A stretch of DNA of 64,000 nt from Pectinatus haikarae (lineage in GTDB: Bacteria > Bacillota > Negativicutes > Selenomonadales > Selenomonadaceae). Under the pieces are notes generated by a model. That model was given only the letters and a program-made list of their open reading frames with translations. It ran no database searches and had not been told where the DNA came from. Below, piece by piece: positions 26,174-34,996 of the stretch; position 1 is the first letter of the stretch; every line of letters starts with the position of its first letter. Made by a program: the position numbers and the translations under genes. The stretch lies in the NCBI RefSeq assembly GCF_030813505.1, contig NZ_JAUSUE010000019.1; one strand, 5' to 3'.

Positions 26174-27517
26174 ATGAATAAGCTTGTTGAAGATGATCTG
26201 AAGTATATATGGCATCCATGTTCGCAAATGAAAGATTATGAGGAACTGCCGCCTATAGTTATTGATCATGGAAAAGGCAGCTATCTCTATGACATCAACG
26301 GCAATGAATATATAGATATTATCAGCTCCTGGTGGTGTAATTTATTGGGGCACTGCAATCAGGATATAAATGACGCAGTAAAAAAGCAACTCGATAAATT
26401 GGAGCATGTTATTTTTGCCAACTTGTCACATGCAGCGGCTATTGAATTATGCAGAGAACTGATAAAAATAGTGCCGAAAGGATTGACTAAATTTAATTTT
26501 TCTGATAATGGTTCAGCATCAGTGGAATGTGCATTGAAAATGGCATTTCAATATCATGCTCAAACCGGGCAGTCAAGGCGGACAGGCTTCATGTGTCTGT
26601 CTGAAGGATATCACGGTGAAACGATAGGTGCGCTGTCAGTGGGCAGCATGGATCTTTATGCTAAAATCTATAAACCTATGCTCATGGAAACGATCCATGT
26701 AGAAGCGCCGGACTGCTATCGCTGCCCGTATGATAAAAAGAGAGAAATATGCGGCTGCGAGTGTTTTGAGAAAGCCGAGGCAGCATTTGCCCGTTATGGG
26801 CAGGAAACAGCTGCGATGATCATTGAACCTCTGCTGCAGGGAAGCGCGGGAATGAGGATATATCCGCCCCTTTACTTGAGGAAACTGCGGAAGCTTTGCG
26901 ATGAAACGGGTGTACTGCTTATCGTCGATGAAATAGCCACAGGTTTCGGACGCACAGGAAAGATGTTTGCCTGTGATTATGCAGGGATAACTCCCGATAT
27001 TATGTGTATTTCCAAGGGATTGACCGGCGGCTATATGCCGATGGCAATGACAATAACTACTGAAAGGATTTATGCTGCTTTTTATGCGGATTACAGTGAA
27101 GGGCGGGCTTTTATGCACAGCCATACATACAGCGGCAATCCTCTCGGCTGCAGTGCGGCACTGGCAGTGCAGAAAATACTGCGCGAAGGCCGGGTATTGG
27201 AACATGCACAAACTACAGGCAAGTATTTACATGCTAAACTCAAAGAAGCTCTGGGGGAACATAGGAATGTCGGAGAGATACGCCATATAGGACTTATTAA
27301 CGCTATTGAACTGGTTCGAGATAAAGACAGTAAAGAACCATTTGATGCCGGACTGCGTACAGGCTATCAGATATATAAAGAAGCTTTGGAAAAAGGATTA
27401 TTGCTGAGACCGCTTGGCGATGTGCTGTATTTTAATCCGGCGCTTAATATAGACGAAAAAACACTGGATAAAGCTGTGGAGAAATGTGAAGCGGCAATAC
27501 GGATGATATTGGGCTGA
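26174..27517 (+). CDS. bioA: Adenosylmethionine-8-amino-7-oxononanoate aminotransferase
   Basis: 447 aa class III aminotransferase dependent on pyridoxal phosphate. It makes 7,8-diaminopelargonate using SAM as amino donor. WHPCSQMKDYE near the N-terminus, DEIATGFGRTG and the PLP lysine in SKGLTGGYMPM (about residue 281) are BioA features. A terminator follows at 27543. bioB and bioF are not in the window, so synthesis from pimeloyl precursors needs genes elsewhere, or only salvage of intermediates occurs. Confidence 0.92.
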   Translation: MNKLVEDDLKYIWHPCSQMKDYEELPPIVIDHGKGSYLYDINGNEYIDIISSWWCNLLGHCNQDINDAVKKQLDKLEHVIFANLSHAAAIELCRELIKIVPKGLTKFNFSDNGSASVECALKMAFQYHAQTGQSRRTGFMCLSEGYHGETIGALSVGSMDLYAKIYKPMLMETIHVEAPDCYRCPYDKKREICGCECFEKAEAAFARYGQETAAMIIEPLLQGSAGMRIYPPLYLRKLRKLCDETGVLLIVDEIATGFGRTGKMFACDYAGITPDIMCISKGLTGGYMPMAMTITTERIYAAFYADYSEGRAFMHSHTYSGNPLGCSAALAVQKILREGRVLEHAQTTGKYLHAKLKEALGEHRNVGEIRHIGLINAIELVRDKDSKEPFDAGLRTGYQIYKEALEKGLLLRPLGDVLYFNPALNIDEKTLDKAVEKCEAAIRMILG

Positions 27518-27542
27518 TACATATTTTTGTAATGTATCATTT

Positions 27543-27577
27543 AAAGAAAACCGGGAGATTTTTACCGGTTTCTTTTT
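27543..27577 (+). terminator. Terminator of the bio operon
   Basis: GAAAACCGG (27546-27554) pairs with CCGGTTTC (27565-27572) with one bulged base, followed by five T. It lies 26 bases after bioA. Confidence 0.75.
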
Positions 27578-27807
27578 ATCCGGGGACTACTATTCATGGT
27601 ATTTTATTTGCACATTCAAATATTATAAAAGTTATTTCTGGTTGTGTTGCAACGATAATTGTTTTAAAATAATTTTTGTAGCAGGAAAATATAATTTGAC
27701 GCTGCACAAATGGTGCATGGTGAAGAGAAACACTAAAATTTCGTATAAACCGAAATATAGGGTGAATTCTCAAAATAATATGTAAAATTAAATTGAGGAG
27801 GAATTTT

Positions 27808-28746
27808 ATGAAATTATCAATAGTGGAGTCCATAGGAATTGATGAGAAAAAATGTCAGGAGCTTACAAGGAAGATATTGCATGACAGGATTGAAGTGGCA
27901 TATTATAACAGCCCCGCCGATGACGAAGAAAAGATAAAGCGTTCTCAGGGAGCGCAGGCAGTTATGATTGCAAACAGGCCCTATAAGGACAATATTCTTG
28001 AAAAATGTCCGGAACTTGAAATGCTTTCAGTTGCATTCACCGGTGTTGATCATGTGGGGATGGAATATTGTCATAAGAAGAATATAATAGTGTCAAATTG
28101 TGCCGGTTATGCCAATGAAGCTGTAAGCGAGCTAGTCCTTGGCATGTGTATTGCGCTGTATAGAAAATTGGCTGAATGCGGCAAGGCTGTATACGACGGA
28201 AAGACAGGAGCGGGACTTTTAGGACTGGAGCTTGCGGGCAAAACATTCGGTATTATCGGGGCCGGTGCTATTGGGATGAAAACAGCTGCATTGGCAAAGG
28301 CTTTTGGCTGTGAGGTATATTGTTATAAAAGAACTCCTCCGCAAAACAGCGAGTATAAATTTTCTGACATGGATAGTATTTTGCGTACTTGCGATATAAT
28401 TTCTCTGCATATGCCGCTTAACGACAGCACACGTGGAATGATAAATGCCGAAAAAATAGAATTGATGAAAAAAAATGCTATTCTGATAAATACAGCAAGA
28501 GGACCTATAGTTGATGCAAAAGCGTTGGCGCAGGCACTTGAAAACGGACAGATTGCAGGTGCAGGGATTGATGTTTTTGATGGTGAACCGCCTATACCGG
28601 AAGACAATCCTTTGCTGAAAGCACCAAATATTGTGCTGACACCGCATATAGGTTTTGCTACGAAAGAAGCATTGGAAAAAAGAGCTGTTATTGCATTTGA
28701 AAATGTGGCTGAGTGGCTTGATGGAAAACCGCAGAATGTAATGTAA
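27808..28746 (+). CDS. D-isomer-specific 2-hydroxyacid dehydrogenase, NAD-dependent
   Basis: 312 aa. The Rossmann motif GIIGAGAIGMKTA (about residue 147) and catalytic set Arg in NTARGPIVD (about 228), Glu in FDGEPPIPEDNP and His in TPHIGFAT (about 280) are intact, so it should reduce a 2-keto acid or oxidise a D-2-hydroxy acid. ATG 27808 with GAGGAGG 8 bases ahead is chosen over an upstream in-frame TTG. It is monocistronic: a terminator precedes it and a strong hairpin follows. Substrate unknown (glycerate, lactate and phosphoglycerate relatives exist). Confidence 0.85.
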   Translation: MKLSIVESIGIDEKKCQELTRKILHDRIEVAYYNSPADDEEKIKRSQGAQAVMIANRPYKDNILEKCPELEMLSVAFTGVDHVGMEYCHKKNIIVSNCAGYANEAVSELVLGMCIALYRKLAECGKAVYDGKTGAGLLGLELAGKTFGIIGAGAIGMKTAALAKAFGCEVYCYKRTPPQNSEYKFSDMDSILRTCDIISLHMPLNDSTRGMINAEKIELMKKNAILINTARGPIVDAKALAQALENGQIAGAGIDVFDGEPPIPEDNPLLKAPNIVLTPHIGFATKEALEKRAVIAFENVAEWLDGKPQNVM

Positions 28747-28924
28747 CAGTATGAAGTTCAGGGATCTTAGTTTGTATAGACTTAACTGTTTTGACGGGCA
28801 TTATCGGCAGAAAATGAAAGGAATATCAACTTTTTTTATCTGGTTGAATAGAAAGTATAAATATGTAAAAGGATTATTATATCTGGGGATAAATATGATG
28901 CTTATCGGCATCATAGCATTTTTG

Positions 28925-28967
28925 AAAACCTTCAGGCTGATATGGATAGAATCAGCCTGAAGGTTTT
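28925..28967 (+). terminator. Terminator after the dehydrogenase gene
   Basis: Perfect 17-bp stem AAAACCTTCAGGCTGAT (28925-28941) and its complement (28951-28967) with a 9-base loop, ending in TTTT. It lies about 180 bases after the dehydrogenase stop; I see no gene in between. Confidence 0.8.
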
Positions 28968-29016
28968 ATCTATTTAATTTCGATATGATATAGTAATTAC
29001 AGGCTATAGAAAAATA

Positions 29017-29070
29017 AATCTAAATGTGAAAATATTAACATATAATGATAATTATTTTCACATTTAGATT
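29017..29070. repeat. 18-bp perfect inverted repeat upstream of the chemoreceptor gene
   Basis: Arms at 29017-29034 and 29053-29070 are exact complements (starting AATCTAAATGTG) around an 18-base AT-rich loop. No T-run follows. It lies 125 bases before the receptor gene and could be a leader structure or a small mobile hairpin; the function is unknown. The rest of this 450-base gap shows no gene. Confidence 0.55.
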
Positions 29071-29194
29071 GTATAAGAACGTAATATATTGTAGACTATT
29101 TAAGTAAATAAAATTGAATTATGCATAGCTAAGTGTAATAATTTCAATGGTTCATGGGTTATAAAATAAATGTATGCAATAAAGGGTGAACTTG

Positions 29195-30379
29195 ATGATT
29201 TTTTCCAGAGTTAAAAAAGTAGATGAACGGGCTGATGTGGATGCATTGTTACAAAAAATGAAGATCGTACGGGATAATCTCAGCCGGAAAAATTATAAGC
29301 AGCAAATCAGCATTGCCAGTGATGATGACAGAGTACTGCAGATAGCAGCGGTGCTGAACGATATTGTTTCCATGTGCGGGCCGGGACAGGAAAAAGTCGT
29401 GGTAAAGAATGATTACGCCGAACAGTTGGCGCATGCAGAGACAGAAAATCAGAAACTCAGGGAAAATATAGCTAATATAGAAACAAGGCTGAAGCTGGTT
29501 AACAGCGCTTCGCAAGTTGGATTATGGGATTTGAGTCTTATAGGCGGTAATCCGGATAATCCGGACAATATTTACTGGTGGTCTGATGAATTTCGTCATT
29601 TATTGGGCTATACTGATGAAACTGATTTTCCAAATGTGCTTGAAAGTTGGAGTGATTCATTGCATATTGAGGATAAAAACAGAATATTGACCGATTTGTC
29701 AGGACATCTGCATAATTTGTCGGGGAAAAATCCTTATCCGATGGAATATAGACTTAAGCTTAAAAATGGAGAATATCATTGGTTCAGAGCCGATGGCGCT
29801 ACTATTCGCAATGATAAGGGTATACCAGTCAGGGTCGCTGGTTCAATGTATGACATAACGGAAGAAAAGAATAAGCAGGAGCGGGAAAAGCAGTTGGTAG
29901 TACATTCCGAGCAGTTTTCTCAGGCAATTAAGCAATTGTCAGATACAGTGGGCAGTATTGCCGAGTCTGCACAGCGTATGACGTCCGCGCAGCAGACAAC
30001 AATAGGAATGGTTAAAAAAACAAATCAGAGTGTCGAAGTGGCACAAGGTATAACTTTATTGATAAAAGGATTGGCAGATCAAACTAATTTATTAGGTTTG
30101 AATGCCGCAATAGAAGCAGCAAGAGCAGGACAGGAGGGCCGCGGTTTCCAGGTAGTGGCAGAGGAAATAAGAAAACTGGCGGGAGAAAGCACAGAAGCTG
30201 TAGGAAAAGTTGACAGCAGTTTGAATGAAATGGTGATCTCTGCAAAATCCATTTCCGAACAGGTACATAGCATGGATGAATACATACAAGTTCAGGCTGC
30301 TACTACGCAGGAAGTGAATGCCAGCGTCGAAGAAATAAATTCGATGTTTCAAAGTATATTGAGCTTGGTCAGAGAGTAA
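29195..30379 (+). CDS. Soluble PAS-domain methyl-accepting chemotaxis-type receptor
   Basis: 394 aa with no membrane segment or signal peptide. Residues about 85-110 look coiled-coil. A PAS_3-type domain follows (about 95-225, with GLWDLSL and the closing MYDITEEKNKQER). The C-terminal part is a short receptor signalling hairpin whose tip reads QTNLLGLNAAIEAARAG and continues GRGFQVVAEEIRKLA. It would relay a cytosolic signal (redox, small ligand or bound cofactor) to CheA/CheW. No che genes are near. ATG 29195 is favoured by AAAGGGTG over GTG 29186. The signalling domain is much shorter than in transmembrane receptors. Confidence 0.85.
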   Translation: MIFSRVKKVDERADVDALLQKMKIVRDNLSRKNYKQQISIASDDDRVLQIAAVLNDIVSMCGPGQEKVVVKNDYAEQLAHAETENQKLRENIANIETRLKLVNSASQVGLWDLSLIGGNPDNPDNIYWWSDEFRHLLGYTDETDFPNVLESWSDSLHIEDKNRILTDLSGHLHNLSGKNPYPMEYRLKLKNGEYHWFRADGATIRNDKGIPVRVAGSMYDITEEKNKQEREKQLVVHSEQFSQAIKQLSDTVGSIAESAQRMTSAQQTTIGMVKKTNQSVEVAQGITLLIKGLADQTNLLGLNAAIEAARAGQEGRGFQVVAEEIRKLAGESTEAVGKVDSSLNEMVISAKSISEQVHSMDEYIQVQAATTQEVNASVEEINSMFQSILSLVRE

Positions 30380-30523
30380 CAGAACCTTTGGGTTTAAAAA
30401 TATAAAATAACGGATAGATCTTGTTGAAAATATCTGTTTGGGACTGTATCTGTAAAACTATGTTATACTATATTTGATCAGTTACGTTAAAGGGTATAAT
30501 AATTAGTGGAAATGAGGAATACG

Positions 30524-30715
30524 ATGAACGGAACAGAACGAAAAAATATTCATCCTGGAAGCAGGGTAAAAATAGTACAGAAACAGCATCAAAAGACAGG
30601 GCAATTGACCGAAGGTATCGTAAAAGATATTTTGACCAATAGTCAGGTGCATCACAGGGGAATAAAGGTGCGGCTTGACAATGGCATTATCGGAAGAGTC
30701 CAAGAAATTTTATAA
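30524..30715 (+). CDS. YwbE family small protein
   Basis: 63 aa, basic. It matches the YwbE family (DUF2196): ERKNIHPGSRVKIV, then TGQLTEGIVKDILTNS, then GIKVRLDNGIIGRVQ. The fold is probably a small beta-barrel like KOW or SH3; the function is unknown. ATG 30524 has GAGG 7 bases upstream and matches the family start; an in-frame GTG at 30506 lacks an RBS. A terminator follows at 30788. Confidence 0.85.
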   Translation: MNGTERKNIHPGSRVKIVQKQHQKTGQLTEGIVKDILTNSQVHHRGIKVRLDNGIIGRVQEIL

Positions 30716-30787
30716 GTGGTCAAAATATATCCGTTTATTCAATATATAGCAGCTTTTGCCGGATTGAGGGCAATGGCAGCCGTGAAG

Positions 30788-30845
30788 AATAGAGACATTA
30801 ACCAGGTTATTCAGAGCCAGCCTGTTATATGTCTCTATTTTTTAT
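30788..30845 (+). terminator. Terminator after ywbE-type gene
   Basis: AATAGAGACAT (30788-30798) pairs exactly with ATGTCTCTATT (30829-30839), with extra partial pairing inside, followed by TTTT. The remaining 240 bases up to fabF are AT-rich with no gene seen and presumably hold the fabF promoter. Confidence 0.75.
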
Positions 30846-31085
30846 CGGCAGTATGAAGTTTTTATGTGTATAAATATTCCATCATGAATTTTGGCAAATA
30901 ATATTGCTGCAGAGAACGTATATTTTATAGTTAAGAAGCTTGCTGAAATATTCTTAGAAAAAGTGGAGAATATATGTATTTTCAAATAAAAGCAAGGAAT
31001 GTTCATTTCTAAAATTATTTCTATGATATATTTATTTCAGGCTGATGAGCCTTTGGTTAAATTTAGGAATGAACGGAGCTAATTA

Positions 31086-32321
31086 ATGATAAAGCGAAGA
31101 GTTGTTATTACAGGTATGGGAGCGATTACCTCACAAGGTGTCGGTGTACCTGAGATTTGGAAGAAAGTAAAAAAAGGGATATCTGGTATCAGCAGGATTG
31201 AAAAATTTGATATAGAAAGATTTCCATCTAAAAATGCCGCAGAAATAAAAGTGTTCAATGCACAGGATTTCCTCAGCAAAAAGGATATAAATCACATGGA
31301 TTTATTCATACAATATGCATTGGCTGCCTCTAAATTAGCCGTTGAAGAAAGTAAGTTTACTGCAGCGAGTATGGACAGCAGGAGGGCAGGTTCTATTATT
31401 GGAACAGGTATTGGCGGTATAGGAACGATAGAAAAGCAATATAACATTTTGCATAATAAGGGCATCGGACGAGTCAGTCCTTTTTTGATTCCGATGATGC
31501 TTCCGAATATGGCAAATGGGCAGATTGCGATAAAGTATGGACTGGAAGGGTTTTCCGAGTGCGTTGTTACCGCATGTGCGTCATCCAATAATGCCATTGG
31601 TGATGCATTTCAATTGATTCGTGATGACAAAATGGATTTTATGCTGGCAGGAGGGGCAGAAGCCCCGATCACTGAGCTTACTATAGCAGGTTTTACAGCA
31701 ATGAAGGCTATGTCAAAAACAGAGGATGCAGTTACCGCAAGCCGCCCGTTTGATCTTTTCAGAGATGGTTTTGTTATAGGTGAAGGAGCGGCAATACTCG
31801 TATTAGAAGAGTTGGAGCATGCCCGCGGCAGGGGAGCGGACATCATTGCTGAAATTGTTGGATATGGCTGTAATAATGATGCTTTTCATATTACGGCCAA
31901 TAAGCCGGAAGGAATAGCCGAGTGTATGAGGATGGCATTGGCAGACGCGGAAATTTCTCCAAATCAAATTGATTATATAAATGCACATGCAACGTCTACG
32001 CCTTTAGGTGATAAGAACGAAACGGAGGCAATTAAAAAGGTTTTCGGCCGGCATGCAAAAAAGATAGCTGTCAGTGCAACAAAATCCATGACGGGACATC
32101 TATTGGGAGCAGCGGGCGGCATTGAGACGATATTAACTGCCAAGGCAATACAGGAGCAATATTTACCGCCGACTATTAATTATAAAGCAGCTGATCCTGA
32201 TTGTGATTTGGATTATATTCCCAATAGAGGACGCTGGCAAAAATGTTTTGCTGCGTTGACAAATTCTTTCGGTTTTGGCGGACAAAATGCTGCACTGGTA
32301 CTTCGCCGGATTCAAAAGTGA
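31086..32321 (+). CDS. fabF: 3-oxoacyl-ACP synthase II
   Basis: 411 aa condensing enzyme that extends acyl-ACP with malonyl-ACP. The catalytic triad is complete: Cys in VTACASSNNAIG (about 163), His in NAHATSTPLGD (about 302) and His in MTGHLLGAAGG (about 338). The C-terminus NSFGFGGQNA is typical. It stands alone, not in a fab gene cluster, and is followed 25 bases later by an AraC-type regulator, so it may be a second, specialised FabF. Cytosolic. Confidence 0.92.
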   Translation: MIKRRVVITGMGAITSQGVGVPEIWKKVKKGISGISRIEKFDIERFPSKNAAEIKVFNAQDFLSKKDINHMDLFIQYALAASKLAVEESKFTAASMDSRRAGSIIGTGIGGIGTIEKQYNILHNKGIGRVSPFLIPMMLPNMANGQIAIKYGLEGFSECVVTACASSNNAIGDAFQLIRDDKMDFMLAGGAEAPITELTIAGFTAMKAMSKTEDAVTASRPFDLFRDGFVIGEGAAILVLEELEHARGRGADIIAEIVGYGCNNDAFHITANKPEGIAECMRMALADAEISPNQIDYINAHATSTPLGDKNETEAIKKVFGRHAKKIAVSATKSMTGHLLGAAGGIETILTAKAIQEQYLPPTINYKAADPDCDLDYIPNRGRWQKCFAALTNSFGFGGQNAALVLRRIQK

Positions 32322-32346
32322 AAATAACTTTTAGGAGCAGTATTCT

Positions 32347-33237
32347 ATGGTCGATACAAGAGACACCATCAATCGCTGCATTTCATTCATAGAAAAAAAT
32401 ATTACAGGAAAACTTAGTTTGGATGAGATAGCGGCACATAGCTTAATATCAAAGTATCATTTGCATCGTATGTTCAGAGCACTGACAGGAGCACCTCTGA
32501 TGGACTATGTTCACGCAAGAAAATTATCGGAAAGTATAGCCGATTTAATTTACAGTGATTTACGTATTTTGGATATTGCATTAAAGTACGGTTTTGAATA
32601 TGAGCAGTCCTATATTCGTGCTTTTCGGCAAAATTTTAAGTGTACACCCCAGCAGGCACGCCGTGGAAAAGCATCGCTGAGGATTGTTGAAAAAATGAAT
32701 ATAAATGATATATATGGAGTAGAAAATTCAGCGATCTACAAACCTTTTTTTGTATTTCGCCCAAAGACCTATCTGATAGGAAAAAAGACTAAAATTGTAA
32801 ATAAATCGGGTGATCGTGCAGCGAATGAACTGGGGAAAAAATTTTTTTATGGTGAACGAAGAAAGATTAAAAATGTATTAAATGAAAATATATATTATGG
32901 ATATACAGATTGGAGTAATAGTAAAAATGGTTATATTTATTATATGCCTGCAGCACAGGTAGAAAATTTACAGGATGTACCGAAGGATATGGCAGGGATC
33001 GAGATTCCTGCCGGTAAGTATGTTGTTTTTCGTTTTGTTGGTTTTTTTCGACCTGAAGATCTTAATGGCCGCAAGATAGGAAGACTTTTAGTGCATATGT
33101 ATACTAAATGGATTTTTGGCTCAGGCTATCGCTTCTCTGTCCCATTCCGTTTTGAATTAATTGACAGCAGTATAGCCGCTGATGATTACTGCGAGTTGGA
33201 TATATATCAGCCAATTGAATCGGATCATAAAAATTAG
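32347..33237 (+). CDS. AraC-family regulator with GyrI-like effector domain
   Basis: 296 aa. Residues about 8-105 hold two AraC helix-turn-helix units (LSLDEIAAHSLISKYHLHRMF and, second, LDIALKYGFEYEQSYIRAF, each cut here below 20 residues in the record: LSLDEIAAHSLIS, IALKYGFEYEQSY). Residues about 130-290 resemble a GyrI/BmrR-type ligand-binding domain (IPAGKYVVFRFVG). Such proteins often respond to amphipathic drugs or stress. It lies 25 bases after fabF and may be cotranscribed. Confidence 0.85.
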   Translation: MVDTRDTINRCISFIEKNITGKLSLDEIAAHSLISKYHLHRMFRALTGAPLMDYVHARKLSESIADLIYSDLRILDIALKYGFEYEQSYIRAFRQNFKCTPQQARRGKASLRIVEKMNINDIYGVENSAIYKPFFVFRPKTYLIGKKTKIVNKSGDRAANELGKKFFYGERRKIKNVLNENIYYGYTDWSNSKNGYIYYMPAAQVENLQDVPKDMAGIEIPAGKYVVFRFVGFFRPEDLNGRKIGRLLVHMYTKWIFGSGYRFSVPFRFELIDSSIAADDYCELDIYQPIESDHKN

Positions 33238-33284
33238 TAAAAGCTGCATTGATATCAAGTAATATTATAGCAATGCAGCTTTTA
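33238..33284. terminator. Bidirectional-looking terminator after the AraC gene
   Basis: Perfect 14-bp stem TAAAAGCTGCATTG (33238-33251) and its complement (33271-33284), starting one base after the stop codon. The TTTTA end gives a short T-tract. Confidence 0.8.
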
Positions 33285-33408
33285 CTGACAGTTTTTTGAA
33301 AATAGTCTTGAGAGCTATCATGCAGCCGCCGGGGTAGCATGGTCGGGAATTTTTTGTATACTGATGCTTGACATGAAGTGAAAAAAAATAGTATTATTAT
33401 AAATAATA

Positions 33409-33420
33409 GTGTATATACAC
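33409..33420. promoter_or_regulatory. Probable MarR operator upstream of the marR-type gene
   Basis: The 12-bp palindrome GTGTATATACAC lies 41 bases before the regulator. The same GTGTA-N2-TACAC pattern recurs at 33964 before the Fe-S protein gene. Confidence 0.5.
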
Positions 33421-33460
33421 ATAGACTATATAGAACAAAAACAGCGGAGGCAGTTTATCT

Positions 33461-33919
33461 ATGAAGGAACAAATGAATGAAGTATATCCTAAGCAACCCA
33501 GTCGATGTAATTGCATGAATCTTCGCAGAGCCTCCAGAGCAATTACCCAGTTTTATGATGATACACTGAAACCGAGTGGACTCACCGTTACGCAATTGTC
33601 CCTTTTGCGGCATCTTGGAACGGTGAAAACAGCCACTATCAGTGAATTGGCAAAAATGGTGCAAATAGACCGCACTACCCTGAATCGGAACATGAAACCG
33701 CTGATCAGAGAGGAATTTATTGATGTCAGGCAAGGCAGGGATTCGCGTACACGACAGGTAGCACTGACAATTCAAGGGAAAAATGCAGCAATCAGAGGCG
33801 TGGAATTATGGGAAGAAGCGCAGAACGCAGTAAAAGAATATATGGGAGATGATTTAACCAGACTTGTTCAATTGCTTTTAAAGTTGGAAACAATTGCTCA
33901 CTATGATGAAAAAAGATAG
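33461..33919 (+). CDS. MarR-family transcriptional regulator
   Basis: 152 aa winged helix-turn-helix. The recognition region reads ATISELAKMVQIDRTTLNRN (about residues 63-82), followed by the wing RQGRDSRTRQVALT. Two cysteines near the N-terminus (CNCMNLRRASRA) could sense oxidants or thiol-reactive compounds, as in some MarR/OhrR proteins; this is inference. The RBS GGAGG lies about 10 bases before ATG. It is followed by the Fe-S protein gene, which has the same palindrome in its upstream region. Confidence 0.85.
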   Translation: MKEQMNEVYPKQPSRCNCMNLRRASRAITQFYDDTLKPSGLTVTQLSLLRHLGTVKTATISELAKMVQIDRTTLNRNMKPLIREEFIDVRQGRDSRTRQVALTIQGKNAAIRGVELWEEAQNAVKEYMGDDLTRLVQLLLKLETIAHYDEKR

Positions 33920-33963
33920 TATGTATGAAAATTCTTGAGCAAAACTACTATACATGAATATAT

Positions 33964-33975
33964 GTGTATGTACAC
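33964..33975. promoter_or_regulatory. Second probable MarR operator, before the Fe-S protein gene
   Basis: GTGTATGTACAC keeps the arms GTGTA and TACAC seen at 33409. A further inverted repeat, ATCTGT-N5-ACAGAT, lies just after it at about 33981-33997. Confidence 0.45.
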
Positions 33976-34040
33976 ACATTGATCTGTATACAACAGATAG
34001 AGATAATATAATAAATAATATTAAGCGGAGTGGGAATAAT

Positions 34041-34847
34041 ATGCTGATAAATGATATAAAAGCAAAAGTTAATGAATTTGTTTTAAAAAATCACCTGAAT
34101 ATAGTAGAACATCTTGATACTCTGTCCTCACCGCCAACTTCTTTTGAGCCTATGCAGATATATGAATTACCATTGATTGGTATTGCCGGCGCTGAAGATT
34201 CATTATGGAATACATTCAAGAGCGTTGATGTGATTGGGCCTGATCATATGTCTCCCGGTGAATGGCTTCCCGGAGCCAAGTCTGTAATCTCATATTTTTT
34301 GCCATATACCGAGAGAATCCGTGAGGCAAACAGAATTGAAAAGATGACAGCAACAGAGTGGCTTTATGGCCGCTGGGAGGGCGAATTATTCAATCAGGCA
34401 TTGCGCCGGGTTATTATTGAATTAGTCGAGGGAAATGGCGGTCATGCGATGGCACCTGCTTTGAATGAACGATTTGCTGTCAAAAATCTTCGCGCAAATT
34501 GGTCGGAACGGCACGCGGCCTTTGTGGCAGGCTTGGGAACCTTCAGCTTGAGCCGATCGATGATTACAGCAAAAGGCGCCGCCGGACGGTTTGGAAGCGT
34601 GATAGTTGATTTTCCATTGGAACCGACGCAGCGATCCTATACGGAATTTGACGAGTACTGTATAAAATGTATGGCCTGTGTCCGCCGCTGTCCGCCGCAG
34701 GCTATTGATAAAACGGGAAAGGATAATGAACGCTGTAGAGTGTATATTGCTAAAGAAAAGGAAATGTACACTCCCCGCTACGGATGTGCCAAATGTCAAA
34801 CAAAAGTACCCTGTGAAAATAGAATTCCGAACAATCGGCTGAGATAA
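34041..34847 (+). CDS. Epoxyqueuosine reductase-like 4Fe-4S protein
   Basis: 268 aa. The N-terminal two thirds resemble the corrinoid-binding part of QueG-like reductases. The C-terminus has one full [4Fe-4S] motif, CIKCMACVRRCP (CX2CX2CX3C, about residues 211-221), and a second incomplete set, CAKCQTKVPCENRIP, in place of the second QueG cluster. It is shorter than QueG, so the substrate is probably not tRNA. ATG 34041 with GGAG upstream is chosen over an in-frame ATG 87 bases earlier. It is likely controlled by the preceding MarR protein. Confidence 0.7.
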   Translation: MLINDIKAKVNEFVLKNHLNIVEHLDTLSSPPTSFEPMQIYELPLIGIAGAEDSLWNTFKSVDVIGPDHMSPGEWLPGAKSVISYFLPYTERIREANRIEKMTATEWLYGRWEGELFNQALRRVIIELVEGNGGHAMAPALNERFAVKNLRANWSERHAAFVAGLGTFSLSRSMITAKGAAGRFGSVIVDFPLEPTQRSYTEFDEYCIKCMACVRRCPPQAIDKTGKDNERCRVYIAKEKEMYTPRYGCAKCQTKVPCENRIPNNRLR

Positions 34848-34860
34848 AAATAATATTTCC

Positions 34861-34880
34861 GGCAAATATATACATTTGCC
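34861..34880 (+). terminator. Short hairpin after the Fe-S protein gene
   Basis: GGCAAAT (34861-34867) and ATTTGCC (34874-34880) form a perfect 7-bp stem; a weak T-rich stretch follows. It lies between converging genes. Confidence 0.45.
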
Positions 34881-34996
34881 AGTTGTATTTTAATGCTTTT
34901 TGGGGCTGAGGCTGTGGGAAGGTCAATATATAATAATAAATACATTAGGTGTGAGAATTTTACCGGATCTATCGAAAATGGTCTGACTTTATAAAA

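Noticed and set aside
28751..28960. A 69-codon open frame after the 2-hydroxyacid dehydrogenase gene
   Set aside because: No ribosome site, no recognisable family, and its end runs into the 17-bp terminator stem at 28925-28967.
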